From positions 1-23,226 of the forward strand of contig CAYORK010000021.1 of NCBI GenBank assembly GCA_964406345.1: a DNA stretch of 23,226 bases, in the 5' to 3' direction. The translations under genes and the position numbers were made by a program. The notes beneath the pieces were generated by a model. The model saw nothing but the letters and a program-made list of their open reading frames with translations. It did not search any database and was not told the origin of the DNA. Each line of letters starts with the position of its first letter. Position 1 is the stretch's first letter. Of the stretch, positions 1 through 8,001 are shown piece after piece. Origin of the DNA: SYAN01 sp964406345. GTDB lineage: Bacteria; Actinomycetota; Actinomycetes; Nanopelagicales; Nanopelagicaceae.

Positions 1-1073
1 CTACTCCGGCACCTGTTGCTACTCCGGCACCTGTTGCTACTCCGGCACCTGTTGCCACACCAGTGCAGAGCCCAACTCCTCCAGTCATTCCGACGCCGGC
101 ACCGGCACCGGCACCGGCCGCAGTAGCACCAGTGACACGCAGCGATGATGCTTACGTGACTCCGATAGTGAGAAAGTTGGCGCAAGAACTTGGCGTCAAC
201 CTCTCCACTGTTCGCGGTAGTGGCGTCGGCGGAAGGATTCGCAAAGAGGATGTGATGGCCGCAGCTGCACCAAGGACCGCGGCTCCATCTGCGTCAGTTC
301 CATCGTCTTTCACACCATCGCAAACTCCAGCTCCATCGGTCACTCCATCTCCACTTCGAGGCACTCGTGTACCGATGTCACGACTTCGCAAGGTCATCGC
401 CGCCCGGATGGTGGAATCGCTTCAAGTCTCGGCTCAGCTCACCACTGTCGTCGAAGTCGATGTCACTGCAATCGATCGACTGAGAAACCGTGCCAAAGGT
501 GCCTTCGAGTCTCGTGAAGGCGTAAAGCTGAGTTTCTTGCCTTTCTTTGCGATTGCGACCTGCGAAGCACTCAAGCAACATCCCGTAGTCAACTCCTCCG
601 TAGAGGGTGAGGAGATCATCTATCACGGTGCCGAGCACCTTGGAATCGCAGTGGATACAGATAGAGGACTCCTTGTTCCGGTGATTCGTGATGCTGGAGA
701 CCTCAACATGGGAGCGATCGCGCGAAAGATTGCTGATGTTGCGGCAAGGACGAGAGAGAACAAGATCTCTCCAGATGAACTCGGCGGTGGAACTTTCACC
801 ATCACCAATACCGGAAGTCGCGGAGCTCTCTTCGACACCCCCATCATCAATCAGCCTCAAGTAGCGATCCTTGGCGTCGGATCCATCGTCAAGAGGCCAA
901 TGGTGATCAAGGGGAATGACGGCAGCGAGACGATCGCGATCCGATCCATGGTCTACCTCGCGCTCTCCTACGATCATCGAATCGTCGATGGCGCGGATGC
1001 AGCACGCTTCCTCTCCACACTGAAGGAAAGGCTTGAGGGCGGTCGTTTCGAATCCGACCTCGGACTCTCCTAG
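1..1073 (+). CDS. 2-oxoacid dehydrogenase E2 (dihydrolipoyl acyltransferase), 5'-truncated
   Basis: C-terminal part of the lipoyl-bearing E2 core of a pyruvate, 2-oxoglutarate or branched-chain 2-oxoacid dehydrogenase complex, which moves the acyl group from lipoyl-lysine to CoA. The frame is open from base 3; the start and the lipoyl domain lie outside the window. In order: a Pro/Ala/Thr/Val linker (bases 3-125) with repeated TPAPVA, a peripheral subunit-binding domain (VTPIVRKLAQELGV through GSGVGGRIRKEDV, bases about 156-260), a second linker, then the catalytic acyltransferase domain from about base 350 with the active-site motif DHRIVDG near the end (bases about 970-995). A GTG at 63 is inside the linker and is not a real start. 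The neighbours lipB and lipA make its cofactor. The same order in M. tuberculosis (dlaT, SDR39U1, lipB, lipA) supports an actinobacterial E2; the substrate cannot be decided from this part. Confidence 0.93.
   Translation, partial: TPAPVATPAPVATPAPVATPVQSPTPPVIPTPAPAPAPAAVAPVTRSDDAYVTPIVRKLAQELGVNLSTVRGSGVGGRIRKEDVMAAAAPRTAAPSASVPSSFTPSQTPAPSVTPSPLRGTRVPMSRLRKVIAARMVESLQVSAQLTTVVEVDVTAIDRLRNRAKGAFESREGVKLSFLPFFAIATCEALKQHPVVNSSVEGEEIIYHGAEHLGIAVDTDRGLLVPVIRDAGDLNMGAIARKIADVAARTRENKISPDELGGGTFTITNTGSRGALFDTPIINQPQVAILGVGSIVKRPMVIKGNDGSETIAIRSMVYLALSYDHRIVDGADAARFLSTLKERLEGGRFESDLGLS
3..56 (+). repeat. 18-bp tandem repeat, three copies, in the E2 linker
   Basis: Units at 3-20, 21-38 and 39-56 are identical except for the last base of the third (t to c). 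Each encodes TPAPVA. The array begins at the window edge and may continue to the left. Such Pro/Ala linkers let the lipoyl domain swing between active sites. Near-identity at the DNA level suggests recent slippage or unit duplication. A second short repeat, ccggca three times at about 95-112, encodes more PA units. Confidence 0.9.
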
Positions 1074-1109
1074 ACGAAGTCAGTCAAGAAGACCTACCAG
1101 AATCTCTCG

Positions 1110-1115
1110 AAGGAG
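1110..1115 (+). promoter_or_regulatory. Ribosome binding site fixing a TTG start
   Basis: AAGGAG ends six bases before the TTG at 1122. It is the main reason for accepting this non-ATG start for the epimerase gene. Confidence 0.7.
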
Positions 1116-1121
1116 CAAGAG

Positions 1122-2009
1122 TTGCCACTTCCACAACGAGTCGCCATCACCGGATCATCTGGGTTGATCGGTGCAGCCCTGGTGGGACACCTCAAATCAG
1201 AGGGTCACACAGTGCAAAGGCTCGTTCGTCGTAAGCCGGTCGCTCCTGATGAGGTTGCCTGGGATCCCATCAACGGAACAGTGGATCTAGCGCCGCTTGA
1301 AGGTGTCGATGCGATCATTCATCTCGCTGGCGCCGGAGTAGGCGACAAGCGCTGGAGCAAGAAGTACAAGGCTCAAATCCTCAATTCGCGTCTCTTTGGT
1401 ACGACAACGATCGCTTCTGCAGTGGAGAAGCTCAAGCCAAGCGTATTCATCTCAAGTTCAGCGATTGGTTGGTACGGCGAGACAGGGAATCGTGCTGTCA
1501 CCGAAAGTGATCGCGCAGGAGATGACTTCCTCGCCTCCGTCTGCAAGGAGTGGGAGGCAGCCGCGGATGCTGTGACATCTGTTCGTACAGTGAAGATCCG
1601 TACCGGTCTCGTACTTGATCCCACTGGTGGCGCACTGGGGCGGATGATGCCGCTCTTCAAGATGGGTCTGGGTGGACGCCTTGGCAACGGAAAGCAGTGG
1701 TGGTCTTGGATCACGCTTCACGATGAGATCAAGGCCATCTCCTACCTGCTTGAGAAAGAGATTGAGGGGCCAGTCAATCTGACATCGCCTAATCCCGTGA
1801 CAAATGGCGAGTTCACTGCCGCACTCGCGCGAGCACTACGCCGACCTGCACTCTTCCCAGCTCCGGCCTTTGCGCTCAAGATTGCACTCGGTGGTTTCTC
1901 CACTGAGATCCTTGGCAGCAAGCGTGTGATTCCTCAACGCCTAGTCGACTCTGGATTCCAATTCGACTTCCCACAGTTGCCTTCGGCGCTGACTGAACTC
2001 GTCAAGTAA
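1122..2009 (+). CDS. SDR39U1/TIGR01777-type NAD(P)-dependent epimerase
   Basis: Cytoplasmic extended short-chain dehydrogenase of 295 aa, the usual size for the TIGR01777 family. The N-terminal Rossmann motif is TGSSGLIGAAL (residues about 10-20). IIHLAGAGVGDKRWS (about 65-80) and the segment with FISSSAIGWYG (about 110-120) are typical of this family, as is the C-terminal DUF1731-like part with RVIPQRLVDSGFQF. The substrate of the family is unknown to me. The start is TTG at 1122 with a good AAGGAG site; the Rossmann strand begins seven residues later, so little room exists for another start. It lies 48 bases after the E2 gene on the same strand, probably co-transcribed, as in the mycobacterial dlaT-Rv2216 pair. 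It converges with the FAD oxidoreductase gene, with only five bases between the two stops. Confidence 0.92.
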   Translation: MPLPQRVAITGSSGLIGAALVGHLKSEGHTVQRLVRRKPVAPDEVAWDPINGTVDLAPLEGVDAIIHLAGAGVGDKRWSKKYKAQILNSRLFGTTTIASAVEKLKPSVFISSSAIGWYGETGNRAVTESDRAGDDFLASVCKEWEAAADAVTSVRTVKIRTGLVLDPTGGALGRMMPLFKMGLGGRLGNGKQWWSWITLHDEIKAISYLLEKEIEGPVNLTSPNPVTNGEFTAALARALRRPALFPAPAFALKIALGGFSTEILGSKRVIPQRLVDSGFQFDFPQLPSALTELVK

Positions 2010-2014
2010 CTTCT

Positions 2015-3292
2015 TCACAGTCGCCCAGCGATCTCCTCAGCAGCGTCAATCCCTGACTCCATCGCGCCTTGTTGGGCCGGAATAGTCAAGAAATCCCCCG
2101 CGACATAGCGAAGCATTGATCCACGCTTCACTGGCAAAGCCAGGCTGACTTGACGAGGCGCCCCTGGCGGAAGAAGAGGCAACGACTTCGGTAACGAGTA
2201 CTTTGCGACCAGTCTCCAAGGTGCGGTGTCGCGTTTCCATAACTCGGCGAGATGGCTTCGAACTCGAGACTCGGAGACCTCTTGCCCATAGGCACTCATA
2301 ACAGTGGTAGAGATGAGCGTCTTACCCTCGGGGGCGTACTCAGGTGCGAGTTGTGAGATCGCTATTGTGTTGGTTACCGGGCCACCTCCTCCGCCATCAA
2401 TGCGAAGAGGTTCTGGGAAATCATCACTATCGACGCTGTGATACCAGGTCGTGCTCGCAGACATCGTCGACGAATAGGCGAACTTCTTCTTTCCTGCGAG
2501 CGAGTCGACTGAAATCAAAGATGCGAGTGAAATCGGATCAGTGGCGATGATCGCCGCTCGTGCGCTTACTTTCCTACGGCCGATACGGATGTATCGCTCG
2601 CCAATTTCATCGACGGGAGCCCGGAGATGCACTTCTATCCCCTGGGCGAGCAACTTCGAGACTTCGCCGACTCCGCCCTTCGGCAATCCTGGTTCACCGA
2701 TGAGGAAGTAGTGGATCAATTCGCGCGCAACTCGAGCCGATACTCGTGATGGAAGATTCAAGAAGACTCCACTTGCGAAGGGGGCGATGACTCGCGAATA
2801 GAAGGTTCCGATCCCTAGTTCCAACATCTCGGATTCGAAGGACGTGTCGTTCGATGTCCCTATTCCCAACCGGCTCTCTTTGCCCCGCGAGATAGCGAAG
2901 AGATAACGCGCGAACCGCAATTTCTCTGTGGCACTGCCGGTTGCCGAAGTGAGATCACCGCGGAGAAAGCTGGGATTCGTGCGCGGATCACCGAGATGGT
3001 GAACTCGGTCTCCAATAACGACATCGACACCGCGTTGCAGACGATGGAATGAATGGCTTCCTAGGAGTTCCTTCGGGTAGTAGCGCGAGAGCGCTGGGTA
3101 CGAAGGATTGACGAGCTGGAATCCACGATCACAGATGAAGCCATCGATCCGATCGCTTCTAACCCGTCCCCCGACGCCATCGCTGGCCTCGAAAACTTCC
3201 GCTCTAAGTCCTAACTCGCTCGCGCGTCGTGCAGCAGCAAGACCTGCGAGTCCAGCACCGACGATCGCAACATCAAGCGTTGGTGTTCTCAT
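2015..3292 (-). CDS. FAD-dependent oxidoreductase (amine oxidase / phytoene desaturase-like)
   Basis: Flavoprotein of 425 aa. The N-terminus has the dinucleotide-binding motif VAIVGAGLAGLAAA, followed by an acidic residue closing the second strand (EVFEASDGVGGRVRSD), the standard layout of the amine oxidase/phytoene desaturase/protoporphyrinogen oxidase group. The C-terminal FAD motif VAGDFLTIPAQQGAMESG completes the fold. The substrate cannot be inferred; terpenoid or porphyrin-like substrates and amines are all possible. The reading frame is open upstream to 3451, but the added 53 residues lie inside the mmpL coding sequence and are low-complexity, so the ATG at 3292 is chosen. It overlaps the end of the upstream MMPL gene by 20 bases, which suggests translational coupling. 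Both genes break an otherwise conserved lipoate gene order. Confidence 0.88.
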   Translation of the reverse strand: MRTPTLDVAIVGAGLAGLAAARRASELGLRAEVFEASDGVGGRVRSDRIDGFICDRGFQLVNPSYPALSRYYPKELLGSHSFHRLQRGVDVVIGDRVHHLGDPRTNPSFLRGDLTSATGSATEKLRFARYLFAISRGKESRLGIGTSNDTSFESEMLELGIGTFYSRVIAPFASGVFLNLPSRVSARVARELIHYFLIGEPGLPKGGVGEVSKLLAQGIEVHLRAPVDEIGERYIRIGRRKVSARAAIIATDPISLASLISVDSLAGKKKFAYSSTMSASTTWYHSVDSDDFPEPLRIDGGGGGPVTNTIAISQLAPEYAPEGKTLISTTVMSAYGQEVSESRVRSHLAELWKRDTAPWRLVAKYSLPKSLPLLPPGAPRQVSLALPVKRGSMLRYVAGDFLTIPAQQGAMESGIDAAEEIAGRL

Positions 3293-5462
3293 GCTGCAAC
3301 TTCGACGGCCACCAGACCTTAGGTCCGATGATGCGAACCAGCGCCGGAACCAAGAGCGACCGAACAACGAGTGCATCAAGGAGAACGCCGAACGCAACTG
3401 CAAAACCAAGTTGCGCCAAGAAGACGAGCGGAAGGACGCCAAGAACACCAAAGGTGGCTGCCAAGACGATACCTGCCGAAGTGATCACACCTCCGGTTAC
3501 GGTCAGACCCTTGATGATTCCGGCACGGGTTCCTATCCGTTGCGATTCTTCACGGACTCGCGTCATCAAGAAGATGTTGTAGTCGATACCGAGAGCCACA
3601 AGGAAGACGAAGGCAAAGAGTGGGAAGGCTGCATCGGTCGATGGGAAGCCAAAGACGTGCTCGAAGACCAAGGCGCAAACACCCAATGTGGCAGCGAATG
3701 AGAGCACCACTGTCAGAAGCAGAATTCCGGCGGCCAGAATGCTTCGGAGAAGAAGAGCAAGGATCAATGCGATCAGGATCAAGACGATCGGAATGATCAC
3801 TTGATTGTCGCGTCGGGAAGACTGATCGATGTCGAAACCAATCGCAGTCTGACCTCCAACAAGGGCGGTCGGATCTGCCTCCTTTACCGTCTCCCGGATA
3901 GTCGGGATCAGATCCTTGGCTTCACCAGAATCTGCAGGCACCTCCAAGATTGCGTTGAGCAGGACGCTGCCCTCTACGACTTTCGGTGTACTGGTTGGAG
4001 CGCCGGTGACTGAATCTCGCACCATCACGGGCGTAACGGTCGCAACGTCATCAAGGGAGAGGAGGGCGGCCGAGACTCGAGCAACACGATCCTCCTTGAC
4101 CACGATCTCGACTGGAGTTCCCTCACCGCTCGGGAAGTGAAGGCCCAAGCGTTCAAGACCAATCACAGAATCTTGTTTGGTAGTGAAGACCTCGGTCTGA
4201 GCGACTCCCGACGTATTGAGCGAGAAGGAGAATCCGGCGAAGATCACAAGTCCAAGCGCCGTTGCGATGCCTACCTGACGAGGCTTGCGATCAACAAGGG
4301 ATCCGATCTTGGCCCAGATTCCGGAGAGCTTCTCGTCGCTATGCCCAAACTTCGGAATCTTGGGCCAGAAGATCCAACGTCCTAGAAGGACCAACGCAGC
4401 TGGAAGGAAGGTGAGGGCTGCCAACATCGCGCAAGCGATACCTATCGAGCCGACTGGACCCAAGCCACGATTGCTGGAGAGATCCGAGAGAAGCAAAACC
4501 ATCAAGCCAGCGATTACGGTGCCGCCGGAGGCAAGGATGGGTTCCACTGTGCCTCGCCAAGCGATTGCCATCGCTTGATAGCGGGATTGATGATTGTGTA
4601 ATTCTTCTCGGTAACGCGAAATCAGCAATAGTGCATAGTCGGTCGCCGCGCCTAAGACGAGAACATCAAGGATTCCTTGCGTCTGTCCATTGAGATCGAT
4701 GATGTCGTTCTTCGCGAGGTGATAGACGATGAATGTCGCAAAAGTGAGAGCAAAGACCGCATTGAAGAGCGGGATGAGCCAGAGAAGTGGCGAGCGATAG
4801 ACAAGAATCAAGATGATCGAGACGACGCCGAGAGTGGTGAGGAAGAGCGTGGTATCGATCGAGCCGAATGCATTGAAGAGATCGGCCAAGATGCCACCAG
4901 CGCCAGTGACGTAGGCATCAACCTCTGTACCTTCTTCGAACGTCTTCTTCACATCCTCACGGATGAACTTGATCAGCAATGGCAACGCCTGCTCTTCGCC
5001 GATGCTCTCTCCGGCAAGGACGCTATTGATCTGGAAATTGATCAGGGCTGCCTTCCCGTCAGCGGACGGGATGACTGCCAGAGGAATTCCTGGTGCAAAA
5101 TAAGTGCTCAGTTTCTTGCCAGATTCCGGTAGCACCTTCTCTGGCAATGTCTGTGCATACTCGTTGATCTTGGCGAATAGTGCAGGGTCGCTCGTGGGCC
5201 CAACTGCGCCCTCCAAGAGAATCAGTGTCGGCAGGAGCTCTGCAGTTTGATCTTGGAACTTGACGATGACATCACTTGCGATCGTCGATTCAGCGCTGTC
5301 TGGCAAGAAGGTCGAGTTGTCATTCTCTTGGACCGTCGAGATCTTGGAGAAGACAGGTCCTGATATGCCGCCAATGGCCAACCACGCGATGATGGTGACG
5401 ATGGAGATGTAGAGGGCCTTGCGACCCTTGACTGTCCGCTTGGTTTCCTGAGGACTCGACAC
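3273..5462 (-). CDS. MMPL-family RND-type transporter
   Basis: Inner-membrane protein of 729 aa with the two-fold MMPL/RND layout: one helix at residues about 13-35, a large exported domain to about 205, five more helices, then the same pattern in the second half. GAATDY (271-276) and GIDY (625-628) are the paired TM4/TM10 motifs with the Asp-Tyr used in proton coupling. GVLLDALVVRSLLVPAL near the C-terminus is typical of MMPL proteins. Actinobacterial members export lipids, siderophores or other hydrophobic compounds; the cargo here is unknown. The only plausible start in frame is GTG at 5462; the purine-rich stretch upstream is a weak ribosome site. It is followed by the overlapping FAD oxidoreductase gene, so the pair may make and export, or modify, one hydrophobic product (inference). 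It is transcribed away from lipB. Confidence 0.92.
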   Translation of the reverse strand: MSSPQETKRTVKGRKALYISIVTIIAWLAIGGISGPVFSKISTVQENDNSTFLPDSAESTIASDVIVKFQDQTAELLPTLILLEGAVGPTSDPALFAKINEYAQTLPEKVLPESGKKLSTYFAPGIPLAVIPSADGKAALINFQINSVLAGESIGEEQALPLLIKFIREDVKKTFEEGTEVDAYVTGAGGILADLFNAFGSIDTTLFLTTLGVVSIILILVYRSPLLWLIPLFNAVFALTFATFIVYHLAKNDIIDLNGQTQGILDVLVLGAATDYALLLISRYREELHNHQSRYQAMAIAWRGTVEPILASGGTVIAGLMVLLLSDLSSNRGLGPVGSIGIACAMLAALTFLPAALVLLGRWIFWPKIPKFGHSDEKLSGIWAKIGSLVDRKPRQVGIATALGLVIFAGFSFSLNTSGVAQTEVFTTKQDSVIGLERLGLHFPSGEGTPVEIVVKEDRVARVSAALLSLDDVATVTPVMVRDSVTGAPTSTPKVVEGSVLLNAILEVPADSGEAKDLIPTIRETVKEADPTALVGGQTAIGFDIDQSSRRDNQVIIPIVLILIALILALLLRSILAAGILLLTVVLSFAATLGVCALVFEHVFGFPSTDAAFPLFAFVFLVALGIDYNIFLMTRVREESQRIGTRAGIIKGLTVTGGVITSAGIVLAATFGVLGVLPLVFLAQLGFAVAFGVLLDALVVRSLLVPALVRIIGPKVWWPSKLQHENTNA

Positions 5463-5615
5463 TGTTATGACCGTCTCTTTCTTTCCTTTTAGCTGGGGTG
5501 GCTAGGCGCTCTAGAGGTGTTCTCTTCGCCACATCCGGCGAAATTCCCTGGCCACCGCTTCGTACCGGCAACCTGAGAAGCCTAGTTCGGTGGAGCACTC
5601 ACTTCATGCCGGCTC

Positions 5616-5621
5616 TAGGCT
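5616..5621 (+). promoter_or_regulatory. -10 box of a leaderless lipB promoter
   Basis: TAGGCT followed by six bases and the lipB ATG. Transcription starting seven bases after the box would begin at the A of the start codon. There is no Shine-Dalgarno. The box lies inside CTAGGCTT (5615-5622), the right arm of an 8-bp inverted repeat whose left arm AAGCCTAG is at 5578-5585. Confidence 0.65.
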
Positions 5622-5627
5622 TGTGTC

Positions 5628-6278
5628 ATGAATCTCGTACAGGCAACGGCTGTCGGGATTAGATCTATATCCCTTCTCGAACAGGGTCCGCAGGAGTATC
5701 AGGGCGCTCTTGATCTGCAGCGCCGAATCCATCATGAGGTCGCAACTGGGGTTCAACCCTCGACTCTCCTGCTGATGGAGCATGAACCAGTCTTCACAGC
5801 AGGGAAGCGAACCGAGCAATCGGAACGTCCCTTCTCCACTACTCCGGTCATTGAGGTGGATCGAGGCGGAAAGATCACCTGGCACGGACCTGGGCAATTG
5901 ATTGGATACCCAATCCTCCGGCTACGTAACCCTCAGGAGCTGGTCGGCTATGTTCGAGAGATAGAACGGGGCATCATCGAACTCCTCGCTGATTTCGGAG
6001 TCATCGGTGGCAGAGTCGAAGGTCGCTCGGGAGTCTGGATTGAAGGAGAACGAAAGGTCGCTGCAATTGGTATTCGTGTCGCCCAAGGTGTGACCATGCA
6101 CGGTTTCGCCATCAACGCTAACTGCTCGCTCTCCCCTTTCGAAGAGATTACCCCTTGCGGAATCAGCGATGCGAAGGTCACCTCAATCAGTAAAGAGCTA
6201 TCGAGAGATGTCTCGGTGATTGACCTTCTTCCTCTGGTCGAAGCAAAAATGGTTCCCATTCTCGAGGCACTCACATGA
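5628..6278 (+). CDS. lipB: Octanoyl-[ACP]:protein octanoyltransferase LipB
   Basis: Cytoplasmic enzyme that moves the octanoyl group from acyl carrier protein to the lipoyl domains of E2 and GcvH, the first step of de novo lipoate synthesis. It has 216 aa, normal for the family. Conserved segments are LLMEHEPVFTAGKR (48-61), the substrate-binding RGGKITWHGPGQLIGYP (79-95), the KVAAIGIR segment with catalytic Lys143, and ITPCGI with the acyl-accepting Cys177. The ATG at 5628 sits exactly six bases after a TANNNT box and has no ribosome site, so a leaderless mRNA is likely. The lipA start overlaps the stop by four bases (ATGA). It is the head of a lipB-lipA-acyltransferase run, and is divergent from mmpL. 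Confidence 0.96.
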   Translation: MNLVQATAVGIRSISLLEQGPQEYQGALDLQRRIHHEVATGVQPSTLLLMEHEPVFTAGKRTEQSERPFSTTPVIEVDRGGKITWHGPGQLIGYPILRLRNPQELVGYVREIERGIIELLADFGVIGGRVEGRSGVWIEGERKVAAIGIRVAQGVTMHGFAINANCSLSPFEEITPCGISDAKVTSISKELSRDVSVIDLLPLVEAKMVPILEALT

Positions 6279-7219
6279 CGATCATCTCTGACTCCGGAAC
6301 TTCGAAGGATGGCAAGAAGTTACTTCGCATCGAGGCGAAGAATGCCGCTGTTCCCATCGAGCGGAAGCCTGACTGGATCAAGACACGAGCGGTGATGGGT
6401 CCGAACTATTCGGATTTGAGATCCCTCGTCTCGCGCGAGGGTCTTCACACGGTCTGCCAAGAGGCCGCATGTCCAAATATCTTCGAGTGTTGGGAAGACC
6501 GGGAAGCGACCTTCCTCATCGGCGGCGATGTCTGCACGAGACGCTGCGACTTCTGCAATATCGCCACCGGGAAACCAACGGCTCTCGATCGCGACGAACC
6601 ACGCCGAGTCGCAGAATCGGTCGAGCGGATGGAATTGCGCTATGCGACGGTCACAGGGGTCGCGCGTGATGACCTCGACGATGAAGGTGCTTGGCTCTAT
6701 GCCGAGACCATTCGAGCAATCCATGAGCGGGTACCTGGCTGTGGTGTCGAGATGCTCGCACCGGATTTCTCCTCCCGCGATGAGCTCCTCGCTGAAGTCT
6801 TCGCATCCAAGCCCGAAGTCTTCGCACACAATGTCGAAACGGTGCCGAGGATCTTCAAGCGGATACGTCCTGCTTTCAATTACGACCGTTCACTCTCGGT
6901 CATCGACAAAGCGCGAAAATTCGGACTTATCACCAAGTCGAATCTGATTCTCGGATTGGGTGAGACGCGCGAAGAGATCTCCTCGGCTCTGCGCCACATG
7001 CATGAAGCTGGATGCGATCTCATCACCATCACGCAATACCTTCGACCTACCAATCGACATCATCCTGTCGAGAGATGGGTGAAACCAGAAGAGTTCGTCG
7101 AGTTAGCGGCTGAGGCACGAGAGGTTGGATTCCTTGGTGTCATGAGCGGTCCATTGGTGCGTTCCTCGTATCGCGCACGTCGACTCTATGAAGAAGCCCT
7201 CGCAGCGCGAAAGGCGTGA
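6275..7219 (+). CDS. lipA: Lipoyl synthase LipA (radical SAM)
   Basis: Inserts two sulfur atoms into protein-bound octanoyl chains to give lipoyl groups. It has 314 aa, full length. Both iron-sulfur sites are complete: the auxiliary cluster C61-x4-C66-x5-C72 (CQEAACPNIFEC) and the radical SAM site C87-x3-C91-x2-C94 (CTRRCDFC). The conserved C-terminal RSSYRAR, which gives the serine ligand of the auxiliary cluster, is present. The start ATG overlaps the lipB stop in an ATGA, so translation is probably coupled. The product serves the E2 encoded at the left edge of the window. Confidence 0.97.
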   Translation: MTIISDSGTSKDGKKLLRIEAKNAAVPIERKPDWIKTRAVMGPNYSDLRSLVSREGLHTVCQEAACPNIFECWEDREATFLIGGDVCTRRCDFCNIATGKPTALDRDEPRRVAESVERMELRYATVTGVARDDLDDEGAWLYAETIRAIHERVPGCGVEMLAPDFSSRDELLAEVFASKPEVFAHNVETVPRIFKRIRPAFNYDRSLSVIDKARKFGLITKSNLILGLGETREEISSALRHMHEAGCDLITITQYLRPTNRHHPVERWVKPEEFVELAAEAREVGFLGVMSGPLVRSSYRARRLYEEALAARKA

Positions 7220-7225
7220 CCCCGG

Positions 7226-7978
7226 ATGGCTGATCTCGTCTACCCCGGTGTCATCAAGATCGTTCAGGGACTTTGGAGATACCTTGGTTTGCGCTTCACG
7301 ATTCTCGGTGAAGCGAATGTACCTCGTCATGGCGGAGCTGTGATGGCGATCAACCACATCGGTTATCTCGACTTCGCAATCGCAGGAACAGCAGTGCTCC
7401 CCGCCGGGCGACTTCCGCGCTTCATGGCGAAGAGAGAAGTCTTCGATCACCCCATATCGGGACCGCTGATGAGAGGCATGCATCACATCAGTGTCGATAG
7501 GAGCAATGGCGCACCCTCATACGTGCAAGCACTCAAAGCGCTGAGGGCAGGTGAGATCGTCGGTGTCTTTCCGGAGGCCACCATCTCGCGCACATTCGAA
7601 CTGAAGGAGATGAAAAGTGGCGTAGTGCGTCTCGCCATGGACTCTGGAACTCCGATCATTCCGACCATCGTCTGGGGAAGTCAACGGATTTGGACCAAAC
7701 GTCAGAAGCGAAACTTCAAGCGGAACCACTTTCCTATCACGATAGCTATCGGATCTCCGTACCAAGTCTCACCTGATGCAGATATCGAGATCGAAATGGC
7801 GAAGTTGCGCGAGAAGATGAGCGAGTTACTCTTGCTGGCACAAGCAAATTACCCAGATGTTCCCAACGGGGAACCTTGGGCGCCACCACGACTCGGTGGC
7901 ACGGCCCCAACTGCGAAGGAACTCGAAGCGATCATCGAGGAAGAGCAGCGCCAGAAGGCTCTTCGTACGAAGAAGTGA
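7226..7978 (+). CDS. PlsC-type lysophospholipid acyltransferase (first copy)
   Basis: Membrane-associated 1-acylglycerol-3-phosphate acyltransferase-like enzyme of 250 aa. The catalytic NHxxxxD motif is NHIGYLD (N43, H44, D49). The third block is VFPEAT at about 114-119, in which Ala replaces the usual Gly of FPEGT. VKxxGVVRLAMDSGTPIIP-like text follows, as in the family. It begins six bases after the lipA stop with no clear ribosome site, so it depends on read-through translation from lipA. A second, more typical PlsC protein is encoded at 21999-22742. The C-terminal tail (about 200-250) is charged and lacks family motifs. The exact acyl acceptor is not determinable. Confidence 0.9.
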   Translation: MADLVYPGVIKIVQGLWRYLGLRFTILGEANVPRHGGAVMAINHIGYLDFAIAGTAVLPAGRLPRFMAKREVFDHPISGPLMRGMHHISVDRSNGAPSYVQALKALRAGEIVGVFPEATISRTFELKEMKSGVVRLAMDSGTPIIPTIVWGSQRIWTKRQKRNFKRNHFPITIAIGSPYQVSPDADIEIEMAKLREKMSELLLLAQANYPDVPNGEPWAPPRLGGTAPTAKELEAIIEEEQRQKALRTKK

Positions 7979-7989
7979 TGCGAGCCAGA

Positions 7990-7995
7990 TAAACT
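7990..7995 (+). promoter_or_regulatory. -10 box of a leaderless promoter for the DUF4191 gene
   Basis: TAAACT, then six bases (cccgac), then the ATG at 8002. There is no Shine-Dalgarno. The promoter gives the membrane protein gene its own leaderless transcript although it follows the lipA-acyltransferase run by only 23 bases. Confidence 0.65.
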
Positions 7996-8001
7996 CCCGA
8001 C

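Noticed and set aside
3..56. CRISPR-like repeats at the left edge
   Set aside because: The units are 18 bp, directly adjacent without spacers, and lie in frame in a protein linker.
378..977. Open frame of 199 codons on the minus strand
   Set aside because: Antisense to the E2 catalytic domain, with low-complexity charged translation and no motif.
3108..3701. Open frame of 197 codons on the plus strand
   Set aside because: Antisense to the FAD oxidoreductase and MMPL genes; the translation is highly polar and motif-free.
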